A stretch of DNA of 64,000 bases from Hyphomicrobiales bacterium (GCA_900489925.1 UEHQ01000022.1:1-64000); one strand, 5' to 3'; shown: positions 32,659-42,377, numbered from the stretch's first letter. Program-made: numbers and translations. Notes: generated by a model from the letters alone, not told the origin.

Positions 32659-32893
32659 TCTGCCGCTTTTTCCATCAAGTATACAGTTTTCTGCATTTTT
32701 TGTAGACGTCTACGTGGCGCCTAACGGGCATATCTCCGCTTTGTGGATTCGGCCAAGGGCGACGCTTTGCATTTTTTCGCCAATGTTTTCAGTTGAATAG
32801 CTAGGCGTTTCGGCTTGAATTGAAATCAGCGATACATTGTGGCATTCATATTGCATACATGATTATCAGTATCATGTAGCCAAGATTGTGCCC
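32659..32893. promoter_or_regulatory. Control region of the BMP-type ABC operon
   Basis: AT-rich for this genome and carrying several symmetric sites: AAGTATACAGT with GTATAC at 32679-32684, the perfect 12-bp palindrome GTAGACGTCTAC at 32702-32713, and the inverted repeat CATGAT-7 nt-ATCATG at 32858-32876 close to the start codon. The GTATAC core matches the site before the GntR gene. Which site the regulator uses cannot be told from sequence. Confidence 0.5.
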
Positions 32894-34444
32894 ATGTCAT
32901 CGCAGACTGCCTCATCATCAGAATATCGTTTGGAGCTTCGCGGTATCCGCAAGGTCTACCCGGCGGTTGTCGCCAATGACGGAATCGATCTTGCCGTTGC
33001 GCCCGGCGAAATCCACGCCGTCGTGGGAGAGAACGGGGCCGGCAAATCCACATTGATGAAGATCATCGACGGGATGGTGCGGCCTGACGCTGGTGAAATG
33101 CTGTGGAACGGCCGCGAGGTCACGATTGCTTCGCCGGCGGATGCGCAGCGGCTCGGCATCGGCATGGTGTTCCAGCATTTTGCACTGTTCGACACGCTGA
33201 CGGTTGCCGAAAACATTGCGCTGGCGATGCCTAACAAGCCACGGCTGGACGCGCTCTCGCGCGACATCAGTCTGGTCGCGGCGCGCTATGGTCTGCCGGT
33301 CGATCCCGGCCGCCACATCTACACGATGTCGGTGGGGGAGCGTCAGCGGGTGGAGATCATTCGCGCCCTGTTGCAAAACCCTCAGCTGCTGATCCTTGAC
33401 GAGCCGACCTCGGTGCTGACCCCGCAGGCGGTTGAAACCCTTTTCGTGACGTTGCGGCAGATCGCCGATGACGGCTGCAGTATCCTTTACATCAGCCACA
33501 AGCTGAACGAGATCCAGGCGCTCTGCCACAGGGCGACCATCCTGCGCGGCGGACGGGTGACTGGAACCTGTGACCCGAGGCTCGAAAGCCCGGCCTCCAT
33601 GGCGCGCATGATGACGGGAAGCGATCTGCCGGCCTATCGCGAACGCTCGGCTGTCGATGAGGCCGGTCGTATCCGCCTTTCGGTGTCGGGTCTCGACTTA
33701 TCCACGGATGACCCCTTCGGTACGACGCTGCGGGACATCAGCCTGGCGGTTCGTGGTGGCGAGATTCTTGGTATCGCTGGGGTCTCGGGCAATGGTCAAG
33801 CCGAACTGCTGGCCGCGCTTTCCGGCGAGACCCAGCTCTCGGACAGGGAAGCGATCACGCTGGACGGCCAGCCGATCGGAGACCTCAACCCCTTTGTGCG
33901 GCGATCGCGCGGGCTTTGCTCGGTTCCGGAAGACCGGCTCAAGCAGGGCTCGGTGCCGTCGCTGGCACTTTCGGACAATGCACTTCTGACGGCCAATCGC
34001 CGCGGCTCTGTCCAGCTCGGCCTGATCAGGTTCGATCGCGTCACGGCGTTTGCCGAGCGCTGCATCAAGGCGTTCGACGTGCGCTGCGGCGGGCCGAGGG
34101 CGACCGCCGGCAGCCTGTCGGGCGGTAACCTGCAGAAGTTCATCATCGGCCGCGAGATCCTGCAGGAGCCTTCGGTGCTCATCGTTTCCCAGCCGACGTG
34201 GGGCGTGGATGTCGGCGCAGCCATGGTGATCCGCCAGGCTCTGCTCGACTTGCGCGACAAGGGCGCGGCGATCGTCGTCATTTCCGAAGAACTCGACGAG
34301 CTTTTCGAGATCGCCGACCGGATCGCGGTGATCGCGGGCGGACGGTTGAGTCAGGCAGTGCCGCGAGACGCTGCCAACCGCGACGACATAGGGATCGCAA
34401 TGGCCGGGGATGCCGGCCGGCAGGAGGCAGCGCATGCGCATTGA
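32894..34444 (+). CDS. ABC transporter ATPase with two nucleotide-binding domains, BMP/nucleoside type
   Basis: 516 residues. The first domain has Walker A GENGAGKST (about 45-53), the signature-region MSVGERQRVEI and Walker B LLILDEPTSVLTP. The second has a degenerate Walker A (GVSGNGQAELL), the signature LSGGNLQK and a Walker B lacking the usual Glu (VLIVSQPTWGVDV). This two-domain pattern is that of RbsA/NupA-like importers, in which the second site is often weak. ATG 32894 has no strong ribosome site. It overlaps the first permease by 11 nt. Confidence 0.9.
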   Translation: MSSQTASSSEYRLELRGIRKVYPAVVANDGIDLAVAPGEIHAVVGENGAGKSTLMKIIDGMVRPDAGEMLWNGREVTIASPADAQRLGIGMVFQHFALFDTLTVAENIALAMPNKPRLDALSRDISLVAARYGLPVDPGRHIYTMSVGERQRVEIIRALLQNPQLLILDEPTSVLTPQAVETLFVTLRQIADDGCSILYISHKLNEIQALCHRATILRGGRVTGTCDPRLESPASMARMMTGSDLPAYRERSAVDEAGRIRLSVSGLDLSTDDPFGTTLRDISLAVRGGEILGIAGVSGNGQAELLAALSGETQLSDREAITLDGQPIGDLNPFVRRSRGLCSVPEDRLKQGSVPSLALSDNALLTANRRGSVQLGLIRFDRVTAFAERCIKAFDVRCGGPRATAGSLSGGNLQKFIIGREILQEPSVLIVSQPTWGVDVGAAMVIRQALLDLRDKGAAIVVISEELDELFEIADRIAVIAGGRLSQAVPRDAANRDDIGIAMAGDAGRQEAAHAH

Positions 34445-35510
34445 GCCCCGTCTGAAACCTTCCAAGCTGATGGTCTGGCTATCGCCGCTGCTCTCGCTCC
34501 TGCTGACGGCGGTTGTCGCCATGATGTTGTTCGCCTCTGCGGGACACAACCCGCTCGAGGCACTTGTCACCTTCCTGACGGCGCCGCTGGTCGATCTCTA
34601 CGGCCTGGGAGAACTTCTGATCAAGGCAGCGCCTCTCGTGCTGATCGGTATCGGCCTGGCAATCGGTTTCCGCGCCGGCATCTGGAATGTCGGCGCCGAG
34701 GGACAGCTGACAGTGGGCGTGATCTTTTCCGGTTATGTCGCACTCCACTACGGCCCTGCCGGCGGAGGCTGGATTCTTCCGGCGATGATCGTGGCCGGCG
34801 CCATCGGCGGCATGGTCTGGGCGGCCATCCCCGCGTTCCTCAGGGTCAAATTCAACGCCAGCGAGATCCTCGTCAGCCTGATGCTGAACTACGTGGCGGG
34901 CCTCTGGCTATCGTGGCTGGTCTTCGGTGCGTGGCGCGATCCGGCGGGCTTCAATTTCCCGCAGTCAGAGCCGCTCGCGCCCGATGCCTTGTTTCCCGTC
35001 CTGCTCGAGGGGACGCGCGCCAATGCGAGCGTTCTCTTCGCACTGGTCGCCGTTGCCGTCGGCTGGGTCTTCATGAGCTGCAGTTTTGCCGGGTTCCAGC
35101 TGAAGGTCACCGGATTGTCGGAAGGCGCAGCGCGTTATGCCGGCTTCAGCGTCAATCGTGCCGTCTGGCTCGGGCTGCTCGTCAGTGGGGCGGTTGCAGG
35201 CATAGCCGGTGTTGGAGAAATAGCCGGCCCGCTGGGGCAGATCTTTCCGACTGCCTCGCCGGGATACGGCTATGCGGCCATCATCGTCGCCTTCCTGGGG
35301 CGGCTGAACCCCATCGGCATCCTGCTTTCGGGGCTGCTGATGGCGTTGCTCTATCTCGCGGGTGACTTGGCGCAGATGTCGCTCGGCATGCCGTCCTCGA
35401 TCACCGGCCTGCTGCAAAGCACGCTGCTGTTTTTCATCCTGACCACGGATGTCCTCGTCCAATATCGCGTTCGCCTGCGTACCCGCGCCGGGCAAGGAGC
35501 ATCGGCATGA
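34434..35510 (+). CDS. ABC transporter permease, BMP/nucleoside type (first)
   Basis: 358 residues with about eight or nine hydrophobic segments. Family motifs include FRAGIWNVGAEGQLTVGVI and NASEILVSLMLNYVAGLW, typical of the permease that partners BMP-family binding proteins. AGGAGG lies 5-8 nt before ATG 34434. It overlaps both neighbours, so the transporter genes are translated in series. Confidence 0.9.
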   Translation: MRIEPRLKPSKLMVWLSPLLSLLLTAVVAMMLFASAGHNPLEALVTFLTAPLVDLYGLGELLIKAAPLVLIGIGLAIGFRAGIWNVGAEGQLTVGVIFSGYVALHYGPAGGGWILPAMIVAGAIGGMVWAAIPAFLRVKFNASEILVSLMLNYVAGLWLSWLVFGAWRDPAGFNFPQSEPLAPDALFPVLLEGTRANASVLFALVAVAVGWVFMSCSFAGFQLKVTGLSEGAARYAGFSVNRAVWLGLLVSGAVAGIAGVGEIAGPLGQIFPTASPGYGYAAIIVAFLGRLNPIGILLSGLLMALLYLAGDLAQMSLGMPSSITGLLQSTLLFFILTTDVLVQYRVRLRTRAGQGASA

Positions 35511-36430
35511 TCAGTCAATTTCTCCCGATCCTCGTCGCGACGCTGATTGCCGGCACGCCGCTGGTTTACGCAGCGCTCGGCGAACTTGTCGTCGAACGCG
35601 CCGGTGTCCTCAACATGGGCGTCGAAGGGATGATGGTCATCGGCGCGGTTCTTGCTTTCATGGTGATGATGGCAACCGGCAACCTGTTCCTGGCGATCGT
35701 CGCGGCCATGCTGGGAGCGATGTTGCTGGCGCTGATGTTCGCCGTGCTGGCCGTCAGCTTCAGGGCCAATCAGGTGGCCGTCGGCCTTGCACTCACCATT
35801 TTTGGCACCAGTCTCGGCTCCTACCTCGGCAAATCCTATATCGGCATGGCGATCGTCATCGAACCATCGCAGCTATCGGCGCTGGCCGGAAAGATCCCCC
35901 TGATCGGCAAAATTCTCGGCCAGCTGCATCCGCTGGTCTGGCTGTCGTGGGCGCTCTTTGCCGGAGTCTGGTATTTCCTGCATCGCAGCCGCGCCGGTCT
36001 CATCCTACGGGCGGTCGGCGAGGCGCCGACATCAGCCCACGCCCTCGGCTACCCGGTCAACGGCATCCGTTATGTCGCCACGCTTTTCGGCGGCGCGACG
36101 GCAGGCATTGCCGGCGCCTACATCTCGATCATCTATACCTCGCTCTGGACCGAGGGCCTGATTGCCGGGCGCGGCTGGATCGCGGTTGCGCTGGTGGTGT
36201 TTGCAACGTGGCGGCCGGTTCGCTGCTTCCTCGGCGCTTACCTCTTCGGTGGCGCCACCATTGCGCAGCTCTTCGCGCAAAGCGCAGGCGTGGGCCTTCC
36301 GTCGGAGCTCATGTCGGCACTCCCCTACATCGTGACCATCGTGGTGCTCGTCCTGATCTCGCGAAACGCAGCCCTGATGCGCCTCAACATTCCGGCGTCG
36401 CTGGGAAAGCCCTTCACCGCCGACGGCTGA
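35507..36430 (+). CDS. ABC transporter permease, BMP/nucleoside type (second)
   Basis: 307 residues, about eight hydrophobic segments. Family pattern ERAGVLNMGVEGMMVIGAV near the N-terminus, then RANQVAVGLALTIFGTSLGSY and LRAVGEAPTSAHALGYPVN. ATG 35507 overlaps the stop of the first permease (ATGA). It should form the membrane channel as a heterodimer with the previous protein. Confidence 0.9.
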   Translation: MISQFLPILVATLIAGTPLVYAALGELVVERAGVLNMGVEGMMVIGAVLAFMVMMATGNLFLAIVAAMLGAMLLALMFAVLAVSFRANQVAVGLALTIFGTSLGSYLGKSYIGMAIVIEPSQLSALAGKIPLIGKILGQLHPLVWLSWALFAGVWYFLHRSRAGLILRAVGEAPTSAHALGYPVNGIRYVATLFGGATAGIAGAYISIIYTSLWTEGLIAGRGWIAVALVVFATWRPVRCFLGAYLFGGATIAQLFAQSAGVGLPSELMSALPYIVTIVVLVLISRNAALMRLNIPASLGKPFTADG

Positions 36431-36469
36431 CTTTTTCAACCAAGAATGAAACCAAAGAGAGGAACTGAC

Positions 36470-37570
36470 ATGACCAATTTTTCCAGACGCGATTTCCTGA
36501 AGACCAGTGCTGCGGCGTCGCTCGCCATCGCCGGCGGCGCCAAGCCGCTGTTTGCCGCAGACGAAGTGCTCAAGGTCGGTGTCATTCACATGGGGGCGAT
36601 CTCCGACACCGGCTGGGAGTATTTCCAGGCCAACGCCTGGCGTGCGCTTGAGAAGGCCTATCCGGATAAGGTCAAGGTCACGGTGCTCGAGAACATCGCC
36701 CAAGTTCAGGATTGTGAGCGTCTGTTCCGCCAGCTTTCCTCGCAGGGCCACAAGCTGATCTTCGGAACCACCTTCTCGCAGTATGCCTCGCTCAAGAAGC
36801 TCGCCCCGACGCTGCCGAACTCGCATTTCGAGTGCTGCGCTGGCATCGATGCCGGCAAGAATCTCGGCGTATTTGAGGCGCGCCACTATGAAGGCACCTA
36901 TCTCACCGGCATCGCTGCCGGTCGCATGACGAAGAGCAACGTTCTGGGCTGGGTGGGCGCGTTTCCCGTGCCGCAGGTCATCTACAGCCTGAATGCATTC
37001 CTGCTGGGTGCGCGAAGCGTCAATCCGAACGCGGTCCTGAAGGTCGTCTGGGCCAATGCCTGGGTAGATCCGGCCAAGGAAAAGGATGCGGTTGCCGCGC
37101 TGGTGGCGCAGGGCGCCGACGTGATCTCCGGTAGCCCGAATACACCGGTTCAGGGCCTTGCCGCCGAAGAAAAGGGCGTCTGGTCGATCGGCAGCACCGG
37201 CGACTTCTCTGCTTACGTCAAGAAGAAGCAGCTCGTCTCGTTCGAACTCGACTGGAGCGCGGCTCATATCAATGCGGCCAAGGCCGTGATGGCCGGCACA
37301 TGGCAGCCGTCCAACAACTGGCTGGGCCTCGGCGAAGGCGGCTACGTCAAGATGACGACCAGCAGCCCTGAGCTGCCGGAATCCGTGGCAGCCGAAATGA
37401 AAGCTGCGGAAGCTGCGATCATCAGCGGCAAGCTGAAGCCGTTTACCGGCGAGATCAAGGATCAGTCGGGAACGGTGAAGGTAGCCGCCGGGCAGACTCT
37501 TGCCGATAATGACATCGAGGGCATGACCTGGCTGATGGAAGGCGTGCAGGGCACTCTGCCGCAGAACTGA
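36470..37570 (+). CDS. BMP-family substrate-binding protein
   Basis: 366 residues. The N-terminus has a Tat signal (SRRDFLKTSAA, then a hydrophobic stretch ending FAAD). The BMP-type domain follows: VGVIHMGAISDTGWEYFQANAW, GHKLIFGTTFSQYASL, GTYLTGIAAGRMTKSNVLGWV. Characterised members bind purine nucleosides or similar ligands. Encoded 39 nt after the second permease with GAGAGGAA before ATG 36470. The ligand here is unproven; the linked deaminases suggest a base, nucleoside or related N-heterocycle. Confidence 0.89.
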   Translation: MTNFSRRDFLKTSAAASLAIAGGAKPLFAADEVLKVGVIHMGAISDTGWEYFQANAWRALEKAYPDKVKVTVLENIAQVQDCERLFRQLSSQGHKLIFGTTFSQYASLKKLAPTLPNSHFECCAGIDAGKNLGVFEARHYEGTYLTGIAAGRMTKSNVLGWVGAFPVPQVIYSLNAFLLGARSVNPNAVLKVVWANAWVDPAKEKDAVAALVAQGADVISGSPNTPVQGLAAEEKGVWSIGSTGDFSAYVKKKQLVSFELDWSAAHINAAKAVMAGTWQPSNNWLGLGEGGYVKMTTSSPELPESVAAEMKAAEAAIISGKLKPFTGEIKDQSGTVKVAAGQTLADNDIEGMTWLMEGVQGTLPQN

Positions 37571-37588
37571 GAAACCCGAACTGAAACG

Positions 37589-37623
37589 GCGCGCCGGCTT
37601 GGCCGAAACGGAAGCCGGCGCGC
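37589..37623 (+). terminator. Intra-operon hairpin after the binding-protein gene
   Basis: GCGCGCCGGCTT (37589-37600) and AAGCCGGCGCGC (37612-37623) form a perfect 12-bp stem with an 11-nt loop, 18 nt after the stop. No T-run follows. It probably protects the upstream mRNA or partly terminates, so that the binding protein is made in excess over the downstream enzymes. Confidence 0.6.
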
Positions 37624-37656
37624 GGCAATAAAACGACAAAAGACGAGGAGATGCCA

Positions 37657-38856
37657 ATGAGCACGATCGAAACAGTTTTTACCAATGCCCGGCTGGCCGA
37701 TGGGTCACTCTATGATATCGGCGTTGTCGGCGGACGGATCTCCGCGATCACGCCTGCTGGCCAAGGCGGACCGGGCGGCACTGTCGTCGATCTGGCCGGC
37801 GCGCTGCTCGTACCGAGCTTCGTTGAGGGGCATATCCATCTCGATACCAGCTTTTATGGCGACAAGTGGATCCCGCACAAACCCTGCACGAACGGTTTTG
37901 ACGTGCATGAGCGCGTCGCCTTCCAGGCGCAGAACATGGCCCAGGCCGCGGCCATGGATGTACGGGCGCGCAACCAGCTGGATCTGTGCATCGGCCGGGG
38001 CAGCGTGAAGATGCGCAGCCATGTGATGGTGGACGGCTCGGTTGGCCTGAAGTCGTTGGAGACTATCCTTGCGGTCCGTGAGGAATATGCGGGCCTGATC
38101 GACATCCAGCTGGTCGCGTTCCCGCAAAGCGGCATCCTGAAGAGCCCCGGGACGCCAGAACTGATGGACGAGGCGGTTGCACTTGGCGCGGATCTTGTCG
38201 GCGGTCTTGATCCCGGCAGTTTTGACCGCGATGTGAACGGACACCTGGATGTCGTCTTCGGGATCGCCGAAAAGCGTGGCGTCGACGTCGATATCCACCT
38301 GCACGACGCGGGCACGCTCGGCGCCTTCACCATCGAGGAAATCTGCGCGCGCACCGTGGCGCTCGGCATGCAGGGTCACGTTGCCGTCAGCCATGCCTAT
38401 GGCCTTGGCGATCTGCCCCCGGAAGCGGCAAGGAAGATCGCGGACCGGATCGCCAGTAGCGGCGTCTCGATCATGACGAACGCTCCCGGCAATCATAATT
38501 TTCCGCCGGTTGCACTGCTCAGGGCGGCGGGCGTCACCGTTTTCAGCGGTAGCGACAACATTCGCGATTCCTGGTGGCCTTATGGCGACGGTGACATGCT
38601 CGGCCGCGCGATGATGATCGGCTACCGCTCCGGTTTCTATACCGATGACGAGCTGAGCGCCGCGTTCGACGTGGTCACGGCCTCGGGTGCAAAGGCATTG
38701 CGGCTGGAAGGCTACGGTATCGAGGTTGGCGCCAAGGCGGATTTCGTCACTCTCGCGGCTGAGCATGTTCCCGAGGCTGTTGTCGCCATTCCGAAGGACC
38801 GTCAGGTCTTCAAGGACGGCCGGCTTGTCGCCAGGAACGGGGTTGTAATCCGCTGA
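37657..38856 (+). CDS. Cytosine-deaminase-like amidohydrolase (first)
   Basis: 399 residues, metal-dependent amidohydrolase fold. Metal motif VEGHIHLDTSFYGDKW at residues about 58-75, then DVDIHLHDAG and VAVSHAYGLGDLP, and the conserved metal Asp in VTVFSGSDNIRDSWWPYGDGDML, all as in the CodA/cytosine deaminase group. ATG 37657 is chosen because the ATG at 37651 abuts GAGGAG. It probably hydrolyses or deaminates an imported heterocycle or amide. The stop overlaps the next start (TGATG). Confidence 0.84.
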   Translation: MSTIETVFTNARLADGSLYDIGVVGGRISAITPAGQGGPGGTVVDLAGALLVPSFVEGHIHLDTSFYGDKWIPHKPCTNGFDVHERVAFQAQNMAQAAAMDVRARNQLDLCIGRGSVKMRSHVMVDGSVGLKSLETILAVREEYAGLIDIQLVAFPQSGILKSPGTPELMDEAVALGADLVGGLDPGSFDRDVNGHLDVVFGIAEKRGVDVDIHLHDAGTLGAFTIEEICARTVALGMQGHVAVSHAYGLGDLPPEAARKIADRIASSGVSIMTNAPGNHNFPPVALLRAAGVTVFSGSDNIRDSWWPYGDGDMLGRAMMIGYRSGFYTDDELSAAFDVVTASGAKALRLEGYGIEVGAKADFVTLAAEHVPEAVVAIPKDRQVFKDGRLVARNGVVIR

Positions 38857-40436
38857 TGACGCCAGGAACCAGACAGACGGCGGATACCGGCGCCACCTCG
38901 CACACTGCGATGATCACCACGCCGCACTGGCAGGCGAGCGAGGCCGGCGCGGCTGTGCTGAAGCGCGGCGGCAACGCAATCGAAGCGTTGGTTGCCGCGG
39001 GCGCTGCACTCTCGGTGCTTTATCCGCACTTCTGTGGATTGGGTGGCGATGCCGTCTGGATGGTTTCGGATGCCGATGGCAATGCCCGCTCGTTTCTCGG
39101 TATCGGGCAGTCGGCCCGCAATATTGACGGTATCACCGCTATACCGCAGCGCGGGCCCGGATCGACGCTGACCAGCGCTTGTCTCGTCGACAGCTGGGAG
39201 CGGGCGCTCGCCCATTCGGCATCCGCATGGGCGGGCAAGGAACGCCTCTCCGGCCTTCTTGATGACGCTATCCGGATCGCGGCGGATGGCTTTACTGTCA
39301 GCTCCTCGCAGCGTTTCTGGCATGAGTTTCGCCGCGACGAGCTCGGAGGGTGGCCTGGCGTTGCCGCGATCTTCGCCGGCAGCGGCATCCAGCGGCAACC
39401 TGACCTGGCGCGGTCGCTATCAGCCATTGCCCGCCACGGTACGCGTGAATTCTACGAGGGGGAGCTTGGCGCGCGTATCGCGGGCGGTCTAGCCGAGATC
39501 GGCTCACCGCTGACTGCCGCTGATCTGGCCGTGACCCGTACACGCGAAGACACTCCTGTTTCGCTTCGTTATCGCGACCTGACGCTGTTTGCGCCCCCGC
39601 CGCCAACGCAGGGGCTGACGACGCTTGGCATCATGGGCATACTCGAACATCTGGATATGGCCGGGTTCGATTTCTCGGGCAGCGCCTATTATCACCGGCT
39701 GATCGAGGGCGTAAAACAGGCCTTCCTCGATCGCCACCGCATCGCCGATCCGGATTATGTAGCATCGCCATTAGCCGAGGCGCTGCTTGATCCTGAATGG
39801 CTGCGGACCAAGGCGGATGCCATCGATCCGGCGCGTGCCATGCCCTGGCCACAGCCGTACAGGCATGGCGACACCGCGTTCCTGGCGGCAGTCGATGACA
39901 AGGGGCGGGCGGTGTCTCTGCTCCAAAGCACCTATTTCGATTGGGGAAGCGGAGTCGTGGTCGGCGATACCGGGATACTGTGGCAGAACCGCGGAGCAGC
40001 CTTCAGTCTGGATCCCACGAGCCCGAACATGCTGGAGCCGGGCAAGCGTCCGTTCTACACACTCAATCCCGGAATGGCGCTGAAGGATGGCCGTCCGCAC
40101 CTGCTTTACGGAACCCAGGGTGCCGATGGACAGCCGCAGACCTTGGCACTGCTGATCAGTCTGCTGGCCGACCATCATCTTGATCCGCTGGCAGCACTTT
40201 CGCGCCCGAGGTTCCTGCTTGGCCAGACGTTTTCGGATACCCGCCACACGCTCAAGATCGAGAGCAATGTCGGTGCCGATGTCATCGGTTCGCTATCCGT
40301 GATGGGCCATGTGGTGAGCGGCATCGATGCCTTTAGCCAACTGGGCGGTCAGGCGGGGGTCATCAAGATCGGGGCGCAAGGAAGCCTGGCCGGTGCTCAC
40401 GACCCGCGCAGCGACGGCGGCGCAATCGGCCTATGA
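38856..40436 (+). CDS. Gamma-glutamyltransferase-like Ntn hydrolase
   Basis: 526 residues. The family N-terminus (MITTPHWQASEAGAAVLKRGGNAIEA) and the autoprocessing site HGDTAFLAAVD with Thr340 as the new N-terminal nucleophile are clear; FCGLGGDAV and YFDWGSGVVV are also typical. No signal peptide is visible, so a cytoplasmic place is likely. Known relatives transfer or hydrolyse gamma-glutamyl groups; some act as acylases or amidases. In this operon it may cleave an amide formed or imported with the heterocycle. It overlaps both neighbours by 1-4 nt. Confidence 0.87.
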   Translation: MTPGTRQTADTGATSHTAMITTPHWQASEAGAAVLKRGGNAIEALVAAGAALSVLYPHFCGLGGDAVWMVSDADGNARSFLGIGQSARNIDGITAIPQRGPGSTLTSACLVDSWERALAHSASAWAGKERLSGLLDDAIRIAADGFTVSSSQRFWHEFRRDELGGWPGVAAIFAGSGIQRQPDLARSLSAIARHGTREFYEGELGARIAGGLAEIGSPLTAADLAVTRTREDTPVSLRYRDLTLFAPPPPTQGLTTLGIMGILEHLDMAGFDFSGSAYYHRLIEGVKQAFLDRHRIADPDYVASPLAEALLDPEWLRTKADAIDPARAMPWPQPYRHGDTAFLAAVDDKGRAVSLLQSTYFDWGSGVVVGDTGILWQNRGAAFSLDPTSPNMLEPGKRPFYTLNPGMALKDGRPHLLYGTQGADGQPQTLALLISLLADHHLDPLAALSRPRFLLGQTFSDTRHTLKIESNVGADVIGSLSVMGHVVSGIDAFSQLGGQAGVIKIGAQGSLAGAHDPRSDGGAIGL

Positions 40437-41701
40437 GAACATCAGCCCTGCCGTATGATCTCGTCATCCGCCACGTTCGCACCGAGGAGGACGGGGCGCT
40501 GGTCGACATTGCCGTACAAGACGGGCGGATCGTGGCGGTCGAGCCGCGCTTCAGATGTGAGGCGATTGAGGAGTTTGATGCGCAGGGCGCCTTCGCATTC
40601 AGCGGTTTCGTGGACAGCCACATTCATCTCGACAAGGCCTGCATCCTCGATCGCTGCGTCATTTGCGAGGGTACGCTCGCCGAAGCCGTGCGCGAGACGG
40701 CGAGAGTGAAACCCGCCTTTGACGAGGCCGACGTCTATCAGCGCGCTGCCCGCCTGGTGGAAAAGGCCATTGTTCATGGCACGACACGGATGCGGTCTTT
40801 CGTCGAGATCGATCCGCGGGTGGGCTTTCGGTCGTTTGAGGCAATCAAGCGGATCAGGCGCGATTTTGCCTTCGCGATCGACATCGAAATCTGCGCCTTT
40901 GCGCAGGAAGGGCTGACGAACGAGCCCGAGAGCCTCGGCATGCTGGACCAGGCACTGGCAGAGGGCGCCGATCTCATCGGCGGGTGCCCCTACATCGATC
41001 CGGAGCCGCGCCGGCACGTGGAATTGATTTTCGATCTTGCCGAGAAGCATGATGTCGCGGTCGACTTCCACCTCGATTTCGACCTCGATCCGGCCAACAC
41101 CAATCTGCCGGCCGTGATCAAGGAAACTGTCAGGCGCGGCTGGCAGGGGAGGGTGTCGATCGGCCATGTCACCAACCTTTCTGCCATGTCTCCTGATCGT
41201 CTTTCGCAGGTTACGGTCGCTCTTGTCGAGGCTGGTATCGCGTTGACCGTTTTGCCCTCGACCGACCTCTTTCTCAATGGTCGCGGTGCCGACCGGCTTG
41301 TGCCGCGCGGTGTTGCCCCCGCCCATATCCTGGCGGCGTCCGGCGTTGTCACATCGATCGCAACGAACAATGTCCTCAATCCATTCACCCCGTTTGGTGA
41401 CGCCTCCTTGATCCGCATGGCCAATCTCTATGCCAACGTCGCGCAACTTTCCCGGGCAGACGACATGGATGCGGTGTTTGCCATGGTCGATCGGTCGGCA
41501 GCCCAGCTGATGGGCGTCCCATCAGGAATACGCGTTGGCGCAGAGGCGACGATCGTATTGATGGATTGCCGCGGTCCCCGCTCGGCGGTGCGTGAAATCG
41601 CGCCCGTCATTGCCGGCTGGAAGCGCGGACGTCGCAGCTTCGACAACGGCAGGCCGGTCATACACAGGCCTGTCGAGACGATCCTTTCCACCATCCCCTG
41701 A
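40433..41701 (+). CDS. Cytosine-deaminase-like amidohydrolase (second)
   Basis: 422 residues of the same amidohydrolase group as the gene at 37657 but clearly different in sequence. Metal and active-site regions: VDSHIHLDKACILDRC, VDFHLDFDLDPANTNL, VSIGHVTNLSAMSPD, and SGVVTSIATNNVLNPFTPFGDASLI, where the usual SDN metal motif reads TNN. The missing Asp at that place may weaken catalysis, or another acid may replace it. ATG 40433 overlaps the preceding stop (ATGA). Confidence 0.84.
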   Translation: MRTSALPYDLVIRHVRTEEDGALVDIAVQDGRIVAVEPRFRCEAIEEFDAQGAFAFSGFVDSHIHLDKACILDRCVICEGTLAEAVRETARVKPAFDEADVYQRAARLVEKAIVHGTTRMRSFVEIDPRVGFRSFEAIKRIRRDFAFAIDIEICAFAQEGLTNEPESLGMLDQALAEGADLIGGCPYIDPEPRRHVELIFDLAEKHDVAVDFHLDFDLDPANTNLPAVIKETVRRGWQGRVSIGHVTNLSAMSPDRLSQVTVALVEAGIALTVLPSTDLFLNGRGADRLVPRGVAPAHILAASGVVTSIATNNVLNPFTPFGDASLIRMANLYANVAQLSRADDMDAVFAMVDRSAAQLMGVPSGIRVGAEATIVLMDCRGPRSAVREIAPVIAGWKRGRRSFDNGRPVIHRPVETILSTIP

Positions 41702-41717
41702 AGCAAGGAGCATGTCC

Positions 41718-42203
41718 ATGATTACCGACACGGATCTCAAGCATCTCGGCCGTTGCGTCGAACTGGCGGCGCAGGCTGTTGATGCCGGCGACGAACCCTT
41801 CGGGTCGGTGCTCGTTGCAGACGACGGCAGCGTTCTCGCGGAAGACCGCAATCGTATCCATTCAACCGGCGATGGAACACGACATCCGGAGTTCACGCTT
41901 GCGAGATGGTCCGCCGAGAACATGACGCCTGCGGATCGGGCCAAGGCCACCGTCTATACCTCGGGAGAGCATTGCCCCATGTGTGCGGCGGCGCACGGTT
42001 GGGTGGGGCTTGGCCGCATCGTCTATGCGAGTTCGTCAGATCAGCTGGGCAACTGGCTGCAGGAAATGGGCATCGATGTCTCCCCCGTTCGCAGGATTGC
42101 GATCGAGGAGGTGATCCGCGATGCGAAGGTGGATGGTCCTGTTCCTGACCTCGCAGAGAAAGTCCGCGAACTTCACAGACGCCGTCACGGCGCCAACTCC
42201 TGA
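41718..42203 (+). CDS. CDA-fold nucleoside/base deaminase
   Basis: 161 residues. The zinc motifs of the cytidine-deaminase superfamily are present: RHPEFTLARW (HxE, with Glu as proton shuttle) and GEHCPMCAAAH (CxxC). ATG 41718 is preferred since GGAG is 7 nt upstream; the ATG at 41712 is too close. It is the last gene of the BMP-transporter operon and supports the idea that an aminated ring compound is degraded. Confidence 0.87.
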   Translation: MITDTDLKHLGRCVELAAQAVDAGDEPFGSVLVADDGSVLAEDRNRIHSTGDGTRHPEFTLARWSAENMTPADRAKATVYTSGEHCPMCAAAHGWVGLGRIVYASSSDQLGNWLQEMGIDVSPVRRIAIEEVIRDAKVDGPVPDLAEKVRELHRRRHGANS

Positions 42204-42377
42204 GCGCGTGACATTGGCTCTTCAACCTCCGATCATCTAAGCAGGAAGCGCGGGTCTCAGGGACCATCAAAGCAAGGTCCGCACAAGCCACTGGGCACAG
42301 AAATACAGGCCAAATCGTGCATCCGTCTGGCGCGGCGTTCCAGCCTCAGCACAACGGCGACATAAGGAGTTTGGCGT

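Noticed and set aside
36032..37657. 541-codon open frame on the minus strand across the permease and binding-protein genes
   Set aside because: It covers two clear plus-strand genes and shows no domain of its own.
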